Shown: piece after piece, positions 42,241-50,652 of the stretch | Layout of the letters: the number at the start of each line of letters is the position of its first letter | How positions within the stretch are numbered: position 1 is the stretch's first letter | Source: JBCCMQ01 sp039026235 | Lineage (GTDB): Bacteria > Pseudomonadota > Alphaproteobacteria > Rhodobacterales > Rhodobacteraceae | DNA length: 64,000 nucleotides | NCBI GenBank assembly: GCA_039026235.1 | Contig: JBCCMQ010000001.1 | Coordinates: 868,001-932,000 of the forward strand | Reading direction: 5' to 3' | Position numbers and translations under genes: made by a program | Notes under the pieces: model-generated | The model's input: only the letters and a program-made list of their open reading frames with translations | What the model was told of the DNA's origin: nothing | Databases searched by the model: none

Positions 42241-44702
42241 TGGGCGGCAACAGCGACCGCATCGGTGCGGGGCCGTTCGGAATTCGGATCATAGACCGGC
42301 GCCGACAAAAGGCGCGCCGAGCGCGGTTGCCCGTGGACCACCACCTGCATGGGTGTTCCTGGTCGCGCAGCTTCGGGCTTGAGGTAGGCAAAGGCCAGAA
42401 CCGCCCCCACCGTCGGGCTGTATGCGACCGAGGCCGTAGAGCCGACCACCTGTCCGCCCGTCATCACCGCTTCACCGCCGTGCCCATAGATATCGTCCTG
42501 CGCGTCCCAGGCCAGATAGGCGCAGACCCATGGCATCTGGTCGCCCGTGATCCGAAGACTTTCGGCTTTGCCCAAGAACTCTTTGTTCTCATTTACAAAA
42601 CGCATCACATCTGCTTCGGGCAAGGTGACCTCATTCGTCAGTTCACCCGCCCCCTTGAACGCCTTTTCCATGCGCAGGACGTTCATTGCGAAAGATCCGT
42701 AGTTGGCTATTCCGAATGGCTGACCTGCCGACCAAAGCAGGTCGTAAAGGTCAGCGATTGCCGCCTGCGGCCCGTGAAATTCCCAGCCAAGTTCACCGGC
42801 ATAGGACATCCGCATCGCCCAGACGGGACCTGTGTCAAAGCTCATTTCCTGAACGGTCAGCCAGCGAAAACGCGCGTTGTCCGTGGGATGGTCGGTGACG
42901 GTGCCCAGCACGTCACGCGACAGCGGTCCGTTCAGGGCCAGCGCCGCCCATTCGCCTGAAAGATTATCAATTACAACATCTTCATCATCGATATTGAAGT
43001 TAAGATGATCGATCAGCCGTTGCTCAAAGAAGGCGGCACAGACGACGTAAAAGCTGTCTTCGGCCAATCGCGCAACCGTGCATTCCAGCTCAATCCGGCC
43101 TCGCCGATTGAGCATATGGGTCAGGGTGATGCCGCCCACCTTGCCCGGCAGCCGGTTTGCGCAAAGCCGGTCGAGCAGGCGCAACGCGCCTGACCCCGAC
43201 ACGCGAATCTTGGAGAAGGCCGAGACGTCCATAATGCCGACACGCTGCCTGACGGCTGCAACTTCGGTCGCGACGATCTCATCCGTCGGGGTTTTGCGAA
43301 ATCCGTAGCGGTCCCGAGCTTCGGTGCCTTTCGGCGCGAACCACCGTGGGCGTTCATGGCCATAGACCTCTTCAAAGATCGCGCCCCGGGCTTTCAGCCG
43401 ATCGTAAAGCGAAGACGGCTTGACAGGCCGTCCGGCCAAACGGTTGAAGTGCGGAAAAGGGATCTCATGTCGAAGACAGTAATCTTCTTTGGCTTTAATG
43501 ACTTGCCAGTCCTTATTCGCGTAATCTCCAAAGCGGCGCGGATCAAATTCGCGCATTGAGATGTCGGCAGAGCCGTGCACCATCCACCGGGCCAGTTCCC
43601 GGGTCAGCCCCGGACCCCAGCCGATGCCAATCTGGGTGCCGCAACAGCACCAGTAGTTACGAACGCCGGGTGCCGGGCCGATCAATGGGTTGCCATCGGG
43701 CGGATGGCTGATAGCGCCGTGGACATCGCGGCTGATCCCTAGATCGGCAAAGATCGGCATCCGCTCCAGCGCGGCCTCAAGCCATGGCAGGACCCGGTCG
43801 TAATCCGGTGCGAAAAGCTCATTCTCGGCCTCCCACGGACAGTGATCTTCCCAGACCGTGTTCGGATTGGCCTTCTCGTAAATCCCGATCAGGCCCTTCT
43901 TCTGCTCCATCCTTATATAGCCCGAAACCAAACGGTCATCGCGTACAACGGGCAGTTCGCGGTCGAGATCTTGAAATTCGGGCACGGGATCGGTGACGAA
44001 ATAGTGGTGCGTCATGGAGGTCATCGGCAATTGCAGACCCGACCATTCACCCATCTGACGCGCATAGGTGCCGCCTGCGTTTACCACATGCTGGCAAAGC
44101 ACGGTGCCGCGTTCGGTCTCAACCCGCCACTCGCCCGAAGGTGTCTGTGTGATATTCGTCGCCCGACACCGCCGGATAATGCGCGCACCCAGTTTCCGCG
44201 CGCCGGCCGCCAGAGCCTGGGTGACACCAGAAGGATCCACGTGTCCGTCTTCAGGCGTGTGAAGCGCGCCAAGGACGCCGTTGAGGTTATAGAACGGATG
44301 CAGGGCCCGCACGCGCTCGGGCCCGACGAGTTCGATGTTAAAGCCCAGCGACCGCCCGACCGAAAGCGTATGGCGCAGCCAATCCATTTCATCTTCGGTA
44401 TAGGCCAGCCGGAATGACCCGCATCCGTGCCAGGTGACAGATTGGCCCGTTTCAGCCTCCAAAGCGCCGGAGTAAAGGCCGATATTGTAGTCCACGCATT
44501 TGCCAAGACCGTAGCTGGAGGTCGAATGTGTGATCTGTCCGGCCGCATGCCAGGTCGATCCGCTGGTCAGTTCGGCTTTCTCAAAGAGAACAACATCGTC
44601 CCAACCTTCATGGGCAAGATGGTAGGCCAGACCGCATCCCATGATGCCGCCGCCGACAATGACGACACGTGCCTGGTTTGGAAACGCAGCGCTTTCAGAC
44701 AT
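42237..44702 (-). CDS. FAD-dependent dimethylglycine/sarcosine dehydrogenase-like demethylase with GcvT domain
   Basis: This 821-aa fusion has an N-terminal DAO-type FAD domain (VVIVGGGIMGCGLAYHLA; STWHAAGQITHS, where the His is the usual covalent FAD site), a central FAO_M domain, and a C-terminal GcvT-like aminomethyltransferase region (VGIMDVSAFSKIRVSG; GWEFHGPQ; FGSFAMN-type segment; the final beta-barrel). Such enzymes oxidatively remove N-methyl groups and pass the carbon to tetrahydrofolate. Here the substrate is probably an N-methyl amino acid made by the Rieske protein. I start at 44702, after GGAG; the earlier ATG at 44768 would overlap the divergent promoter. Confidence 0.88.
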   Translation of the reverse strand: MSESAAFPNQARVVIVGGGIMGCGLAYHLAHEGWDDVVLFEKAELTSGSTWHAAGQITHSTSSYGLGKCVDYNIGLYSGALEAETGQSVTWHGCGSFRLAYTEDEMDWLRHTLSVGRSLGFNIELVGPERVRALHPFYNLNGVLGALHTPEDGHVDPSGVTQALAAGARKLGARIIRRCRATNITQTPSGEWRVETERGTVLCQHVVNAGGTYARQMGEWSGLQLPMTSMTHHYFVTDPVPEFQDLDRELPVVRDDRLVSGYIRMEQKKGLIGIYEKANPNTVWEDHCPWEAENELFAPDYDRVLPWLEAALERMPIFADLGISRDVHGAISHPPDGNPLIGPAPGVRNYWCCCGTQIGIGWGPGLTRELARWMVHGSADISMREFDPRRFGDYANKDWQVIKAKEDYCLRHEIPFPHFNRLAGRPVKPSSLYDRLKARGAIFEEVYGHERPRWFAPKGTEARDRYGFRKTPTDEIVATEVAAVRQRVGIMDVSAFSKIRVSGSGALRLLDRLCANRLPGKVGGITLTHMLNRRGRIELECTVARLAEDSFYVVCAAFFEQRLIDHLNFNIDDEDVVIDNLSGEWAALALNGPLSRDVLGTVTDHPTDNARFRWLTVQEMSFDTGPVWAMRMSYAGELGWEFHGPQAAIADLYDLLWSAGQPFGIANYGSFAMNVLRMEKAFKGAGELTNEVTLPEADVMRFVNENKEFLGKAESLRITGDQMPWVCAYLAWDAQDDIYGHGGEAVMTGGQVVGSTASVAYSPTVGAVLAFAYLKPEAARPGTPMQVVVHGQPRSARLLSAPVYDPNSERPRTDAVAVAAQ

Positions 44703-44739
44703 GGCAGCTCCGGCTTTTTGAGCGGTTTTCTGGTGGACA

Positions 44740-44768
44740 GCGTTAGGGAACAAATATACGCTCGTCAA
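44740..44768 (-). promoter_or_regulatory. candidate promoter of the demethylase operon
   Basis: On the minus strand TTGACG (44768-44763) and TAACGC (44745-44740) are 17 bp apart, 38 bp before the demethylase start. The -10 match is weak. An imperfect direct repeat (GGGAACAAATATA at 44746 and GGGACAAATGTAT at 44776) lies across the promoter and the start of the rpiR gene and could be the RpiR binding site. Confidence 0.35.
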
Positions 44769-44770
44769 TC

Positions 44771-45655
44771 ATGAATGGGACAAATGTATCATCTGAGCTT
44801 TTGGCACGGCTGGCCGACGAACTTCCCGGATTCCCGACCGAGACACGGAAGGCCGCGACCTATGTGCTGGAAAACCCCCAGGACGTGGGGGTCTCGACCG
44901 TGCGCGAGATTGCCGAGGCCGCGCGGGTAAAACCCAATACGATGGTGCGCATGGCCCGGGCCATCGGTTTTGAAGGCTACGACGACTTCCGCGCCCCGTT
45001 CCGGGAAGAAATCCGCAATGGCACCGCCAGCCTGCCCGACCGTGCGAAATGGCTGCAGGACCTTGAGGCGCGGGGCGAAATGGGCGCGCTTTACGCCGAT
45101 GTGGTGGGCAGCGGGCTGCGCAACATAGAAGAAACCTTTGCCGCCATTTCCGAAGAGGAACTGCGTGCGGCGGCACATACGGTCTGGCACAGCCGACAGG
45201 TTTTTGTTCTGGGCGTCGGCGTGATGAACGCCAAGGCCCGCTATTTCACCGCGCTGGCGGCCACCGGCCTGAAGGATCTGCATGCCGTGCCCCGCGCTGG
45301 ATCGACCCCTGCCGATGATTTGGCGTGGGCAGACGAACGGGACGTTCTGATCGCCATGACGACGCACCCGTTCCGGCGCGAAATCGTGGATGCGGTTGAA
45401 CAGGCCCGCCATCAGGGGGTCAAGGTCGTGGCTTTGTCGGACAGCCTGGCCTCACCCATATTCCACGGCGCCGCCCATTGCTTCCGCGTGGCGGTTGACA
45501 GCCCCCAGTTCTTTCCCTCTTCCGTGGCGCTCACCATGCTTCTTGAAACGCTGCTGAGTTTCGTGATTGCGCAAGCGAGCCCGAATATCGTCCAGCGCGT
45601 CCAGGCTTTCCACGACCGGAGGCACAGGCTGGGTATCTACGCCGAGAAATCATGA
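44771..45655 (+). CDS. RpiR/MurR-family transcriptional regulator
   Basis: This 294-aa regulator has an N-terminal HTH_6 domain (about 10-85; STVREIAEAARVKPNTMVRMARAIGFEGYDDF) and a SIS sugar-isomerase-type effector domain (about 125-265; VFVLGVGVMNAKARYF; IAMTTHPFRREIVDAVEQA). It is divergent to the four-gene demethylase operon and is coupled to the Rieske gene by an ATGA overlap. It therefore likely controls both arms of the cluster. The effector would be a pathway compound, despite the sugar-phosphate tradition of SIS domains. Confidence 0.9.
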   Translation: MNGTNVSSELLARLADELPGFPTETRKAATYVLENPQDVGVSTVREIAEAARVKPNTMVRMARAIGFEGYDDFRAPFREEIRNGTASLPDRAKWLQDLEARGEMGALYADVVGSGLRNIEETFAAISEEELRAAAHTVWHSRQVFVLGVGVMNAKARYFTALAATGLKDLHAVPRAGSTPADDLAWADERDVLIAMTTHPFRREIVDAVEQARHQGVKVVALSDSLASPIFHGAAHCFRVAVDSPQFFPSSVALTMLLETLLSFVIAQASPNIVQRVQAFHDRRHRLGIYAEKS

Positions 45656-46755
45656 ACGACGCGTCGCCGATCACTCGTTCGCTGGAAGCACGGTACTATA
45701 CTGATCCGGCGATTTTTGCCGCGGAAGAAGCCGGGCTTTTCTCGCGCACATGGATGTTTGCCTGCCACGCGTCTGAACTGTCCCAAGCAGGTGACTACCA
45801 CGCATTTGAGATTGCCGGCGAAAGCCTGTTCAGCGTCATGGGGCGCGACGGAGAGATCCGGACCTTTTACAATGTCTGTCAGCACCGGGCCCATCAGTTG
45901 GTCCGCGGCAGCGGACGGGCCCGTGTGATCGTCTGCCCCTATCACGCCTGGACCTATGAGCTTACGGGCGCACTTCGCGCCGGCCCCAACATCAAATCCG
46001 TGCGGGGCTTTCCGCGTGACGAGATCTGTCTGACCGAAGTGCGCACCGAGGTTTTTCTGGGTTTTGTGTTCGTCAACCTCGATCCCGATGCCGCGCCCAT
46101 GGAAGCCTCGTTTCCCGGCGCGCGGTCAGAACTTGAAGCCTTCGTGCCCAATTGGGACCGGCTAAAGCCGCTCGAATGGGTCGAGATCCCTGAAAAGTGC
46201 AACTGGAAGGTATCGGTCGAAAACTACTCGGAATGTTATCACTGTTCGATCAACCATCCGACGTTTTCAACCGGGGTCGTGCGGCCCGAGACCTACGACA
46301 TTCAGGCCCAGGGGTATTGCCTGCGGCACACGACCGAATGCCAGAACCTGGATCAGATGACCTATGGCATCGACACCGAGACGGCCCATGCCACCGATTA
46401 TTCGTCGTGGTTCCTCTGGCCGATGTTCTCATTCCAGGTCTACCCGGGCAACGTGCTGAATACGTACCACTGGCGCCCGATTGACGTGGGCCAAGTGGTG
46501 GTCTGGCGTGGCTGGTACACCGCCGAAGGCGTTGAAGATGAAGCGGTGCGATCCCTTGCACGGCAGGACCGCGAGACGACCGTGGAAGAAGACATCCACC
46601 TTGTCGAATCCGTTCAGCGCGGTCTTCGCAGCCGCGGCTACCGCCCCGGACCGCTGGTTCTGGACCCGGGCTGCGGGGTGAATTCGGAACATTCGATCAA
46701 ATCGCTGCAGTCCTGGATGCGCGATGCCGTCGATCTGACGGCTAAGGCCGGGTAG
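45652..46755 (+). CDS. Rieske-type oxygenase alpha subunit, GbcA/stachydrine-demethylase-like
   Basis: This 367-aa oxygenase has a Rieske [2Fe-2S] domain (Cys76 and His78 in NVCQHRAHQL; Cys95 and His98 in VCPYHAW) and a catalytic domain with the mononuclear iron region ENYSECYHCSINHP. The ENxxECYHC motif is that of oxygenases that N-demethylate quaternary ammonium compounds, such as glycine betaine and proline betaine (stachydrine). It should carry out the first demethylation. Its reductase partner is not encoded next to it or elsewhere in the window. It overlaps the RpiR gene by 4 bp. Confidence 0.9.
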   Translation: MNDASPITRSLEARYYTDPAIFAAEEAGLFSRTWMFACHASELSQAGDYHAFEIAGESLFSVMGRDGEIRTFYNVCQHRAHQLVRGSGRARVIVCPYHAWTYELTGALRAGPNIKSVRGFPRDEICLTEVRTEVFLGFVFVNLDPDAAPMEASFPGARSELEAFVPNWDRLKPLEWVEIPEKCNWKVSVENYSECYHCSINHPTFSTGVVRPETYDIQAQGYCLRHTTECQNLDQMTYGIDTETAHATDYSSWFLWPMFSFQVYPGNVLNTYHWRPIDVGQVVVWRGWYTAEGVEDEAVRSLARQDRETTVEEDIHLVESVQRGLRSRGYRPGPLVLDPGCGVNSEHSIKSLQSWMRDAVDLTAKAG

Positions 46756-46946
46756 ACCGCGCAAGTACTGCGCGCAGACCGCGCGTTTGTCACGTGCAGC
46801 CCCCCACCGAAGAGCGTCCAAACCGGAAACGCATTGTTGCGCAGAACACCCCAGTGCTCAGGTAATCTCCGCAGAAGTGTCACGTTTGTGCCCCAGTTAT
46901 CCGGCAAACCAGCGTCACCAGAGGGTACGTGACCCGGGAGAGTAAA
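46756..46946. other. intergenic region after the Rieske gene with a small hairpin
   Basis: A 6-bp inverted repeat (CGCGCA 46758-46763, TGCGCG 46769-46774) follows the Rieske stop, without a T-run; it may still act as an end signal. Nothing else is recognised. Confidence 0.35.
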
Positions 46947-47096
46947 ATGGAACTGTTGTCCGCTATTTCGTTTGATCAGGTTGCTCTGAGCTTCTTGGCC
47001 TGTTTTGTCATTCGTGAAACCATGATCCGCACGCTACCTGACCATATTGCCGGTCCCGGCGGATGCCTGGTCGATACGGGCGAAGAAGAGGCCTAG
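46947..47096 (+). CDS. small protein, 49 aa, hypothetical
   Basis: An ATG at 46947, preceded by GGGAGAG with good spacing, opens a 49-codon frame ending at TAG 47094-47096. The peptide has a central hydrophobic stretch (AISFDQVALSFLACFVI) that could insert in the membrane and a polar acidic tail (TGEEEA). No family is recognised. The ribosome site is the main support. It is convergent with xylA. Confidence 0.45.
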   Translation: MELLSAISFDQVALSFLACFVIRETMIRTLPDHIAGPGGCLVDTGEEEA

Positions 47097-47168
47097 GGCA
47101 CGGCTTCGGGCAGAACCTTCTTCCCGACATCACCACGCTGGGTGGCGCGCCAGAGGCGCAACAATCCT

Positions 47169-48473
47169 TTACAGATATCGGGATACAAGGTTTTCCAGCC
47201 GCTCTTGGCGGCCGGAAACCGGGCTCGGGTTGATCCCCTGCCCGCGCACCCGTTCGGCGCAGGCCTCAAGCGTCACGTCGGTCAGAAGCCCGGGCGCATC
47301 GCCCTGATCCCATTTTGCATAGCGTTCGGCGCGAAGCCGCTCTAGCGCGCCGTCCTCAAGCATCCGCGCCGCCGCCTTTAGCCCGGTCGCACAGACATCC
47401 ATCGCGCCCACATGGGCAGCGATCAAATCCACCGGATCCAGCGACTGGCGCCGCAACTTGGCATCGAAATTCGTGCCGCCCGTGCCAAACCCACCGGCTT
47501 TCAGAACCTCGTAATAGGCCAGCGCCACCTCGGGCACCGAATTCGGAAACTGGTCGGTATCCCAGCCGGACTGATAGTCATTCCGGTTCATGTCGATGGA
47601 GCCAAGAATACCCAGCGATGCGGCGAGCGCCAGTTCATGCTCAAAGCTGTGACCGGCCAGGATGGCATGTCCCTGCTCGATGTTCATCTGAATTTCGCCT
47701 TCAAGGCCAAATTCCTTGAGGAAGCCGTAAACGCTGGCCACGTCGTAATCGTACTGGTGCTTGGTCGGCTCCTGCGGCTTCGGTTCGACAAGGATCGCAC
47801 CCTCAAAGCCAATCTTGTGCTTGTAGTCGACAACCATCTGAAGCATGCGGCCCATTTGCTGGCGTTCGCGCGCCAGATCGGTGTTGAGAAGCGTCTCATA
47901 CCCTTCGCGCCCGCCCCAAAGCACATAATTCACGCCGCCCAGCCGATGCGTTGCGTCGATGCAGGTCTTGATCGTCGCTGCGGCAAAGGCAAAGACATCC
48001 GGGTCGGGGTTAGTCGCGGCACCGGCCATATAGCGGCGGTGCGAGAACAGGTTCGCCGTGCCCCAAAGCAGTTTGGGCCCGCCGGCTTCGATCTTCTGCC
48101 CGATATAGTCGACCATCTCGTCAAGATTGGCGGTATTCTCGGCGAAATCGGCGCCTTCTGGCCGCACGTCCGCATCGTGAAAACAGAAGAACGGCTGTCC
48201 CAGGATCGCGAACATCTCAAACGCCACATCGGCCTTCATCTTCGCGCCGTCCATGTCACGGTCAAACCACGGCCGCTCAAAAGTGCGCCCGCCGAATGGA
48301 TCACCGCCTTCCCACGCAAAGTTATGCCACCAGCAGACGGCGAAACGCAGGTGATCTTCCAACCGCTTGCCCATCACGACCTGGTCGGAGTCGTAGTGGC
48401 GGAAGGCCAGTTCGCTGTCGCTGTCCGGTCCTTCGAAACCAACGGGGGCGATGTCGCCGAAAAAATCACTCAT
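47169..48473 (-). CDS. xylA: xylose isomerase
   Basis: This 434-aa enzyme converts D-xylose to D-xylulose. Typical elements are WHNFAWEGGDPFG, the catalytic His/Asp in FFCFHDADVRPEG, the metal-site VEPKPQEPTKHQYDYD, NIEQGHAILAGHSFEHE and GSIDMNRND. Length fits class II xylose isomerase. It overlaps xylB by 4 bp (ATGA) and is the last gene of the xylose operon. Confidence 0.96.
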   Translation of the reverse strand: MSDFFGDIAPVGFEGPDSDSELAFRHYDSDQVVMGKRLEDHLRFAVCWWHNFAWEGGDPFGGRTFERPWFDRDMDGAKMKADVAFEMFAILGQPFFCFHDADVRPEGADFAENTANLDEMVDYIGQKIEAGGPKLLWGTANLFSHRRYMAGAATNPDPDVFAFAAATIKTCIDATHRLGGVNYVLWGGREGYETLLNTDLARERQQMGRMLQMVVDYKHKIGFEGAILVEPKPQEPTKHQYDYDVASVYGFLKEFGLEGEIQMNIEQGHAILAGHSFEHELALAASLGILGSIDMNRNDYQSGWDTDQFPNSVPEVALAYYEVLKAGGFGTGGTNFDAKLRRQSLDPVDLIAAHVGAMDVCATGLKAAARMLEDGALERLRAERYAKWDQGDAPGLLTDVTLEACAERVRGQGINPSPVSGRQERLENLVSRYL

Positions 48474-49906
48474 GATATGTCCTTCAGTGCCGCATAGGTG
48501 GCGCGATACCGGCTGTGGGCCGCGTCAAACGCGTCTGCCATGGCATAGTCGGGCTCAATGGTGCCCAGGATCGGGGGCGGTGTCGCGATGCCTGGCGGTG
48601 CGCCGGCGGCCATCATTGCAAGTCGTGCCGCGCCAAAGGCACCGCCATAGTCCCCGGCAACGGGCACATCGACCGGCAAGCGAAGCGCCGTCGCGATGGC
48701 CTTCAGCCAATAGCCCGACTGGCTGCCCCCGCCGAGGGCGATCAGGCGGTCGAGCCGCGTTCCGGTCGAGGTCAGGGCATCAAGGCTGTCGCGAAATGCG
48801 AAGGCCACCCCTTCAAGCACCGCGCGCGTCCCGGCGTCGGTGTCGGTCGCATGCTCGATCCCGATCAGGGCACCGCGGACACCGGCGTCATTGTGGGGTG
48901 TCCGCTCACCGCCGATATAGGGCAGGAAGAGTGTCCTGCCTGGCGGTTGCAGATCGCCGAGGGCATCGGTCAGTTCCGGTGCCGATTTACCGGTGGCGCC
49001 AGCATACCAGTTGAGCGCATCGGTTGCGGCCAGGATCACCCCCATCTGATGCCAAACGCCCGGCAGGGCGTGGCAAAAGGTGTGCACCGCCGTCTCGGGT
49101 GCTGGTTGATACGAAGGCGAAGCGGCAAAGAGGACGCCGGAGGTGCCGAGTGACACGAAGCCCTGCCCGGCACTGACAACACCTGCGCCAACGGCGGATG
49201 CGGCGTTGTCGCCGCCGCCGCCGGCGACCATCACGCCCCGGGGCAGACCCCAGTGATCGCAAAGCTCGTCACGCACTTGCCCCGACGGTTCCGAGCCTTC
49301 GACAAGGCGCGGCATCGCCGCCCGGCTAAGGCCGGTTTCGGCTAGTAACGCATCGGACCAGTCACGGGCGGACGTGTCGAGCCAGCCGGTTCCCGCGGAA
49401 TCTGACATATCGCTGACCGCTTCGCCGGTCATCCAAAGCCGAAGCGTGTCCTTTGGCAGCAAGACCATCCGGGTGGCGGCAAAGACCTCGGGTTCGTTAC
49501 CTGCGACCCAGACAAGCTTTGGCGCGGTAAAGCCCGGGAAGACGATATTGCCGCTTACCGCCCGCCATTTGGGCTCGGCGTCCATGACCGCCGCTTCTTC
49601 GGCCGAACGGGTGTCGTTCCAAAGGATGCAGGGTCGCAGGACCTGGCCCTGTTCGTTGAGAAGCGTCGCACCGTGCATCTGGCCGGAAAGACCGATCGCC
49701 TGCACACCGCCCAGATCCTGCTGTTCCTTCAGCGACAGCATCACGGTGTTCGCAGCCTCAAGCCAGTCGTCGGGGTTCTGTTCTGACCAGCCCGGATGCG
49801 GGCGCGATACGTTCAGCGCAGCGCTTGCTTCGGCCAGAACCGCTTGATCCGCCTCGATCAAAATGCCCTTTAGCGCCGATGTCCCGAGATCAAGGCCAAT
49901 GAACAT
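48470..49906 (-). CDS. xylB: xylulokinase
   Basis: This 478-aa FGGY-family kinase phosphorylates D-xylulose. It begins MFIGLDLGTSALKGIL (phosphate-1 motif), and shows GLSGQMHGATLL, the LVAGGGGDNAASAVGAGVV-type segment and ALGGGSQSGYWLKAIATAL. The ATG at 49906 overlaps the ABC ATPase stop by one base (TGATG). A longer in-frame extension to 50029 lies within the ATPase gene and is not used. Confidence 0.94.
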   Translation of the reverse strand: MFIGLDLGTSALKGILIEADQAVLAEASAALNVSRPHPGWSEQNPDDWLEAANTVMLSLKEQQDLGGVQAIGLSGQMHGATLLNEQGQVLRPCILWNDTRSAEEAAVMDAEPKWRAVSGNIVFPGFTAPKLVWVAGNEPEVFAATRMVLLPKDTLRLWMTGEAVSDMSDSAGTGWLDTSARDWSDALLAETGLSRAAMPRLVEGSEPSGQVRDELCDHWGLPRGVMVAGGGGDNAASAVGAGVVSAGQGFVSLGTSGVLFAASPSYQPAPETAVHTFCHALPGVWHQMGVILAATDALNWYAGATGKSAPELTDALGDLQPPGRTLFLPYIGGERTPHNDAGVRGALIGIEHATDTDAGTRAVLEGVAFAFRDSLDALTSTGTRLDRLIALGGGSQSGYWLKAIATALRLPVDVPVAGDYGGAFGAARLAMMAAGAPPGIATPPPILGTIEPDYAMADAFDAAHSRYRATYAALKDIS

Positions 49907-50652
49907 CAGGCGGCCTTTTTTGGGTTCTTGCCTAGAATGATCATGCTGAGGATGTCGTCTTCGGTCACATCCTCTACCCGCTCTGTCCCCACAAGCTGGC
50001 CGTTTTTCATGACCGACACGCGGTCGCAAAGTTCCATCATCTCACGGGTGTCGTGGCTGATCAGAAAGATGCCGAGGCCCTGGTTCTTCAGCTCTTCGAT
50101 CAGTTCGGCGACCATCTTGGTCTCATGCACACCCAGCGCGGCGGTCGGTTCGTCCATGATCAGGATCTTGGCGTTGAAATAAACCGCCCGGGCAATGGCG
50201 ACCGACTGGCGCTGGCCACCTGACAGCGCCGAGACGGGCACACTGAACTTGGCGAAATTCGGATTGAGGCGCTTCATGATCTTGCGTGTCTCGGCCTCCA
50301 TTCGCGCCTCGTCAACAAGGCCAAGGAAGTTTGTCAACTCTCGGCCGAGAAACAGGTTGGATGCCGCATCCAGATTGTCCGCCAGGGCGAGCGTCTGGTA
50401 AATCGTCTCAATGTTATAGCGGCGTGCATCGCGGGGGCTGTTGATGTTGGCAGCCTCGCCATTGATACGGATCTCGCCTGAATCCATGCGGTAGGCACCG
50501 GACAGGATCTTGATCAGCGTCGACTTACCGGCCCCGTTGTGCCCCAGCAGTCCGACCACCTCACCCGGGTTCAGATTGATCGACACACCGTCCACAGCAC
50601 GCACACCGCCGAATGCGATAGAGATATCCTTCATTTCAACCAGCGCTGTCAT
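49906..50652 (-). CDS. CUT2 sugar ABC transporter ATPase, single-domain (XylG-like)
   Basis: This 248-aa ATPase has Walker A GHNGAGKST, signature LSGGQRQSVAIARAVY, Walker B ILIMDEPTAALG and the H-loop ISHDTREM. Most CUT2 ATPases (XylG, RbsA) carry two ATPase domains. This one has a single domain, like FrcA-type proteins, and would act as a homodimer. The start at 50652 overlaps the permease stop by 4 bp. Substrate: xylose, by operon context. Confidence 0.9.
   Translation of the reverse strand: MTALVEMKDISIAFGGVRAVDGVSINLNPGEVVGLLGHNGAGKSTLIKILSGAYRMDSGEIRINGEAANINSPRDARRYNIETIYQTLALADNLDAASNLFLGRELTNFLGLVDEARMEAETRKIMKRLNPNFAKFSVPVSALSGGQRQSVAIARAVYFNAKILIMDEPTAALGVHETKMVAELIEELKNQGLGIFLISHDTREMMELCDRVSVMKNGQLVGTERVEDVTEDDILSMIILGKNPKKAA

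Noticed and set aside
44703..44768. Extended start of the FAD/GcvT demethylase at 44768
   Set aside because: It would cover the divergent promoter; the ATG at 44702 has a GGAG site and begins the FAD domain at the usual distance.
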